NCBI GenBank assembly: GCA_013399695.1
Contig: VXAU01000943.1
Location: 48,845 to 112,844 of the forward strand
Direction of reading: 5' to 3'
Origin: Formicarius rufipectus
Taxonomy: Eukaryota > Chordata > Aves > Passeriformes > Formicariidae
Length of the DNA stretch: 64,000 nucleotides
Shown: positions 58,550-64,000 of the stretch, piece after piece
Position numbering within the stretch: the first letter of the stretch is position 1
Layout of the letters: each line of letters opens with the position of its first letter
Translations under genes and position numbers: made by a program
The notes under the pieces: model-generated
What the model saw: only the letters and a program-made list of their open reading frames with translations
Told to the model about the DNA's origin: nothing
Databases searched by the model: none

Positions 58550-59340
58550 ACAAATAAGCTCTTCCAATACGTGTCTCCTCTCTTGTGCATGCTCCCTTCT
58601 ACTTTTAGGGTCTTCAACATCTCTATCTGGTGGTCATAAGATGAAGTAAGTAGTCTTCTTCACCCTGTCCTCTTGATGACCTTAGGCGGTGCACCTGCAT
58701 AGGACAGCCCCTGTTGCTCAACCGGACACAAAACTGGTTTGGGCTAATGTCTCAAGATGCTGCCCAACAAGGCAACTCATACAGTTGCAACATTCTTGTT
58801 TTGTCTTAAGTCTTTGGTAAAAACAGTTAATTCTCTTCTTTTATTGACCCACGTTTACACGAATCAAGTATACACATCTCAGACTTAGCTTCCAGTAGCT
58901 TTCACACAGTCTGAAGTCTATGCTATTATTACAGTCCTCCCCTCTTTGCTTGCTACTTGTTGGTATCAAAGACTGACAGTTCCTTGTTCATATGGAGGAA
59001 AAATGGAGATACAGCCAGCTGTCCTGAATGGGGTTTATGTATCTGTCCGCCAAGAAAATACAGACCTTGAGTTGCTTCACTCCACTATGTTTTAACTCCT
59101 GTTTATACTGCCCTCCAGTCTTTATTTCTTAGCACCTAATCCCTCTCCACAGCAACCATGTTCACCTATAATGTTGCCTCTAGTTTCAGCTTTCTGACAT
59201 GTGGGTAGAGTGCCCTTCGTTTTTTGTCTGCCTCTGTCCAAATGTTGGTCTCACTCGTAAGTGTATCAATGAGAGTTCTGTTATTGCAAATAACTTCCTT
59301 AAAATGATCTATGACTTCTTTGAAAATTAATAGCCCCTTT
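58550..59340 (-). mobile_element. Possible 3' end of an old retrovirus-like element with LTR start
   Basis: On the minus strand AGCAAAGAGGGGAGGAC (58950 down to 58934) is a 17-base tract of A and G with one C inside and one at its end. It is followed at once by TGTAATAATAGC (from 58933), the layout of a polypurine tract beside an LTR 5' end. About 95 bases further the minus strand has CAATAAAAG, which could serve as a TATA-like or poly-A signal. DNA upstream on that strand is broken by stops and I recognise no intact viral gene. The far LTR end is not defined, and no second LTR is seen. The arrangement could be coincidence. Confidence 0.3.
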
Positions 59341-60831
59341 AGGGAAAATAAAATTTAAAAAAAACAAACACAAAAAAAATAATCAACAAAGCATTTGTGA
59401 AGGAGGACAGTATTTCCCAAAATCAAGAAGAAATCATTCATCTAGACTTTTACAGTATTTTCACAGAGGATGAAATCTATAGCAGTTGGGTTTCAGTCTT
59501 TGGCACCTGTTACAAGATTAATGAATGGTTTTCCATTTCATTTAGAAATGACTACCAAAGGTGAGGCTTGGATAGAAACCTTCTTCTTGTAAGCAAGCTG
59601 GGACACAGCAACGCATGTGGGTTAAACTTCTGTGCAACAGCTTTGAAAGCAGAGGATTTTAAGGCACATGTTTTATTTTCTCTTCTGCCATTGGCCCCCT
59701 TCTTTTGGCAATTAGCTGAATCTATCTGTTGCAATCAATGAACTTATTAAAGAATAATTATCCACATCAGTGTTTTTGAGTTACTTGTGTGTTTATTATA
59801 GGTGCACAGTATTGACGTTTCTACTATAAAACTAAAACATGAACTAGTCTTTATTGATAGATGCTGTAGTGGACAGGGATTTTGCTGACACAAGGAGGGC
59901 AGAAGAATCCTCCAGTGCAGTAATAAAGTAACAAAGCATCATTTCTGTGTGTTTCACTGCTGACAGTTACAATTTAGGCAATTATTACTAGAGAAATACA
60001 TGATATACTGTAGGAGTTAAGTAGAAGTTACATGCTGGACATGCAACTGGCAAGCTATTACTTATATTACTGAAGTATTACTATATTAAATTACTAAATT
60101 AAAGAAAGGAGTAGCAATAGATGACTTTCTTTCTTTTTTTTTTAAATATAGATTGGTGTATATTCAGAGATGTCTGCAGAGATTTTTTTTTTGTGTTCAG
60201 CTTATGCACAAAGCTAATCTAATTAACTACAGGTGATGTATGTGAACTGTCAAACATGTCTGTAAGTGAAAATACTAATCCATCAAATAAATAGTCTAAT
60301 TTTCTAAACAATAAACTTTTTTTCATCTCCTCTTCTTGCTAATTGATATTCAAAGCATGCACAGATAGGCAGGGCTGACAAGACCTGCTTGCAAAGTCAG
60401 TGTGGAATAGTGAGAGGAAGAGCCGTGTGGTTTTGTCAAGTGATACTGCAGCTTGGGCTTCATGCAAAAGACTTGTAACAAACTGAAGTTTATAAATGTT
60501 GAAGTGTCATAACTGTTGAAAAGTTTGTATCAGGCTTGCTAAGTAATTTAGAGTCTTTCATTTGTGAAATAGGATGATGTTAATTAAAACTGCTAGTTTA
60601 AGGTATATGTAAATAAAGGAAAACACTTTTTTGAAAGCAAGAATATGTACTAATCTTGTAGTGTGTACTTCATAACCAATCTTACAAGTTGGAGCCAAAT
60701 GGAAATTACTTGTGATAATTGTGATATTTCTGTTCTCCATTTGAGAGATCTTGGAGCTTTCAAAGTCTGTTCTCCTGTGCTGAGCCGAGCAGGCTGTTGG
60801 GTCATTAAAAGCAATTGCTTTGTGTGACTGG
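59341..60831. other. Noncoding stretch
   Basis: An A/C-rich patch at 59354-59388 and T-runs near 60134 and 60185. No gene recognised. Confidence 0.4.
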
Positions 60832-60879
60832 ATTTTTTTGATTTTTTTTTTTTTTCTTTCTTTTTGTTCTCCTTTTTTA
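60832..60879. repeat. T-rich low-complexity tract
   Basis: T-runs with scattered C, G and A on the plus strand. Confidence 0.85.
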
Positions 60880-62208
60880 CAAGGACAGAGGTCTAAGAGC
60901 TCCTCAAGATGTACTACATAGTCACTGCTAGAGGTTCTAAGTGTGTCTTGGTTGATTATACTTGAGCATAATCTTTAATGATGGTGTTAGTGTTATGCCT
61001 TTTTCTTGTAGCTTACATTTAAATGGCTTTTTTGTTTTGTGTTCTTTTGTAATAACTCATGTCTAGTGATGAAGATAGCTCTGAGTAATGGCCACAGTAT
61101 ATCCTTTATATAGGAGGCACATACATTATTTGGAATCAGGGTATCTGCTACCTGCTGGTTTATGCTAATCCAAGAACTCCTCAAGGAGATACAAAGCTAA
61201 GCCTGAAGGGGTCTGGTCTTGGTAAGAAACATAGTTCACCAATGCAAGTGAAGTTTTGCTGAAATAGGGAAACAAAGCCTGACAAAACATCAGAGTTTTG
61301 GGCTTCATACTCAAGCCTCTGCTTCTATTTGCGTATGCCTTCTCATTTCCTGGGTCACAGGAGCTCTCATGAGAGAGCAAGCTGAATTCTTGATTGAGTC
61401 CTTTTTACCTCATTTCTGCAGCCTCTGCCTCCACGTTTTTCTGGCCTGATTGCCCATTTAAACATCTCATCAGACACAGAGTACTGCTGACACCACTTTC
61501 CGTGGCATGTCCTTCTGTGTCACACCCTTCCCTGCTGCCCAGTTCTAGGCTTTGTTTTTCCCATGATATAATTTTGCATGTGAGCATGTCATCTCAGCTT
61601 CTGTACATCCCTTCCTTTTCTCTTTTCTCTCTGACCTACTTATGTCTGTGGCAATTTTAAGCAAAACTGGAGATAACTGCTACCTCCATGAAGGGATTGC
61701 TGATGCATATTACTTTCAACTATCTTCTAATCATAATGGACTGCAAGAAAAATGACTTTGTATCACCTGTGCAAGCACATGCAGTTGCTACTTGTCCTAA
61801 CTTTCCTTGCTGACTTACCTGTCCTTACTTCTGAATTCCCTGGGTTTGTTTATGACCACCTTCTGTATCCTGCTGGTCTAACACACCATAGGCCATCCAA
61901 GAGACAAGCCTGTGTTTGTACGCCTGTTAGCATGATGAGGATACAGACCTCATCAGAGCTGTGTGCACTTACAGAATGTAATCTGGTAGGCAATTCTTTT
62001 AGGCCATTTTTCTCAGCATGATACTGAGTGGATAAGTAAGTCAATTATTTTTGTGTTTTTCAGCTTCTGCAATCTTTAACTGTATAAAGGAAAAATGGTG
62101 TGTGGGGGGGAAGAGCTGTGTTTTGGAATTGCACTTCAAGATTAGATAGTATGGTACACAGAAGAGCATTTTAATAAATCAGATCTCGGTTGGTTTGTGT
62201 GGTGGGTG
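60880..62208. other. Noncoding stretch
   Basis: The part at 61390-61660 is pyrimidine-rich on the plus strand. An 89-codon frame at 61752-62021 begins with a hydrophobic run that resembles a signal peptide, but it has no domain, splice or family support. Confidence 0.4.
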
Positions 62209-62262
62209 TGAAAAAAACAACCAAAAAAAAAAGAGAAAATGGGGGAAAAAAAAAATCCCACA
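62209..62262. repeat. A-rich low-complexity tract
   Basis: A-runs broken by CAACC, GAG and GGGGG on the plus strand. Confidence 0.85.
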
Positions 62263-64000
62263 AACATTTATCCTGCTAGTTATGCTGAAGAATTGCCAGG
62301 CATATTAAAACAGAACTTAGCATTTCTTTTTGTTAGGCAGCAACTAAAACTATGTAGTGTCAAATGTTTAAAAAAATTATAAAGTTTTAAATAATTCTAA
62401 ATCCTTTTTTGTTGTTTTTTAATAAAACCCCAAAGTCTAACCTCATTGGGATGTTACTGGTGGCTTGACCAATTGTTCATATCAGTTCAGTAAATATTTT
62501 TATGCTCTTATTTCAAGATATTTGCTACACTTCAGTGCCCTGCATTGTACTAGTGCAGCTCCAGATATGATTGATAGGAGCTGAAAATTGGTTACAATGA
62601 GTTCCATCAATTTAAAGATGTGCTTAAAGGTGTTATGTCCAGCAACACAGGAACATATGTTGGCAGCTATCATTTCAGCCATAGGCCATTCAGGGGCTGA
62701 ACAGAGACATCCTGGAGAAAGTGACTATTTTTTTTTCCCCCCCAACTGACTTTGGTTACAATTTTAAGTATTATAAGAGTGGAATACATTACTCCAGCTC
62801 TAATTTAGCAGAAGTACAGCATAAAACATGTCCCTGTTATATTGACAAGCTAAGTGACTGAATAAAACCATGATGTGGAAGACAGCAGACCAGTGCAATT
62901 CTAAGCAGCAAGGCTCATATGTGCTTAAAAGGCTTTGGGGGTTCTTCCTGGTTTGCTGTGTAAGTCTGTGTGTTGAGGGATCTTTTTTAATATTTATTTA
63001 TTCATTTAAGCTGTTAGTTCTGTCACTGAATTTAGGATTACATTACCCACTGTGTCCTTCACTAGATTTCCATCCAGGCCTGTAAATGAAGGCTAATTTG
63101 GTGCCTGTGAAACTCTACAATGTTGTTTGTGATCAGTGGGAACTTCTAAGCCTTTGAAGTGGTGGTAGGTCTATCAGGAGGAAGAATCTAACTCTGATGT
63201 TCTGTACAGTGTCTTCCTTGTCCAATGTTGTGCCATAAGATTCATGAGAGTTCAGGATCATTGTGATACCACATGTGGTATTTCTACTTTAATTTCATGC
63301 TGAAGGAGTTATGCCATGTTCTGCTGGTGGAGCTTTCCTTTGTAATAACATCAGTATAAAATACATAAGGTTATCTTTATTTTAAAATGCAGTATCTAAT
63401 GTTATTTCCACCTGGAATGTTAAGGACAGAAGCAGATCCTATGATTTGTGTGGGGTTTTTTTCCCCTTAAAAATGAATTCTGTGCCAAGGCTTTGTCTGT
63501 AATGAGTAGGTAGATCTATGCAGCCCATTGAAATATAGTTGCTATTGAATATAGATATGACTCTTGCATTGTAGATATGACCAGAATGCAAATGACAATG
63601 CAATGAACGTAAATCATGCTGATATAGTAGTCCCTCATATTTTATTAAATTCTTAGAAAAATGGATTTAATGAGTACTTCTTTTAAAATTATCAAAGCAT
63701 GCACTGTTAAAACCGGGAAGTTCTTATAGAGAGAGTTCAATACTAAATTGGCTTTCATTGAAATGGTAGAGGGGAAAAAATCAATTATAGCAGTCATATT
63801 ATCTTTCAAGTATGTCCAGTAAAGTCAGCTAATGTATCTAATTTATCCTTTATGGAAATACTGTTTAAGTGTACTGGAATGCTCTTAAACACAGGAAATA
63901 CTAAAGTGATTAAGATTTTATTTTGTAGGAAATTCTCAGTTTATGAATGCATAAGCAGCCTAAATTGAAAAAAGTGTGGATTTTCCTTCTTCTGAAAGGA
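62263..64000. other. AT-rich noncoding stretch to the window end
   Basis: No gene, RNA gene or recognisable transposon. Short frames only. Confidence 0.4.

Noticed and set aside
61752..62021. 89-codon frame starting with a hydrophobic run like a signal peptide
   Set aside because: The rest shows no domain or splice sites, the minus strand is also open across part of it, and hydrophobic starts are common in T-rich DNA.
1..64000. tRNA, rRNA, small nuclear RNA genes, CRISPR arrays and interstitial telomere repeats
   Set aside because: I looked for B-box-like words, conserved RNA text, regularly spaced repeats and TTAGGG arrays by eye on both strands and saw none. A covariance-model search would be needed to exclude diverged copies.

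Overview
This window reads as vertebrate nuclear DNA, most likely from a bird. The evidence is four degraded 3' ends of CR1-type LINEs, two long terminal repeat (LTR) remnants whose wording matches abundant avian endogenous retrovirus LTRs, no mammalian-type SINEs or L1, and an AT-rich, CpG-poor background broken by poly-A/poly-T and GTTT/CAAA tracts. Three single N bases suggest a polished draft assembly. I find no protein-coding gene, tRNA, rRNA or CRISPR array that I can support. The open reading frames are short. The longest (about 185 codons, minus strand near 28.9-29.4 kb) lies inside an LTR remnant and is open because that remnant is GC-rich. The window is best read as a gene desert or the inside of one or more long introns.

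Layout. 1-480: GC-rich, LTR-like block cut by the window edge. 3.4-4.3 kb: AT-rich block dense in homeodomain-type TAATTA motifs. 4971-5150: CR1 3' end (+). 5380-6000: unclassified GC-rich block. 7080-7270: conserved-element-like stretch. 10087-10170: CR1 (-). 12.4-18.7 kb: a run of stretches that look like vertebrate regulatory DNA, the best at 15235-15460 (PBX/MEIS-like and homeodomain-like sites), 17395-17830 and 18555-18730. 21616-21877: the longest CR1 copy (+). 28935-29526: degraded LTR (+). 36714-36790: a juxtaposed splice acceptor and donor resembling a recursive splice site. 39502-39973: solo LTR (-). 43876-44032: CR1 (-). 45.9-48.1 kb: further regulatory-looking blocks, one with competing stem-loops. 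55340-55434: weak candidate exon. 57435-57850: another regulatory-looking block. 58550-59340: possible 3' end of an old retrovirus-like element (-), with a purine tract beside a possible LTR start.

No genes can be shown to work together here. If the window has a function, it is most likely as distal regulatory DNA and intron, with retroelement fossils and slippage-prone simple repeats between. Every regulatory call is pattern-based and needs cross-species alignment. I did not find a convincing new biological system. The items most worth a second look are the recursive-splice-like site near 36.74 kb, the motif-rich block at 15.2-15.5 kb and the possible retrovirus-like 3' end near 58.9 kb.
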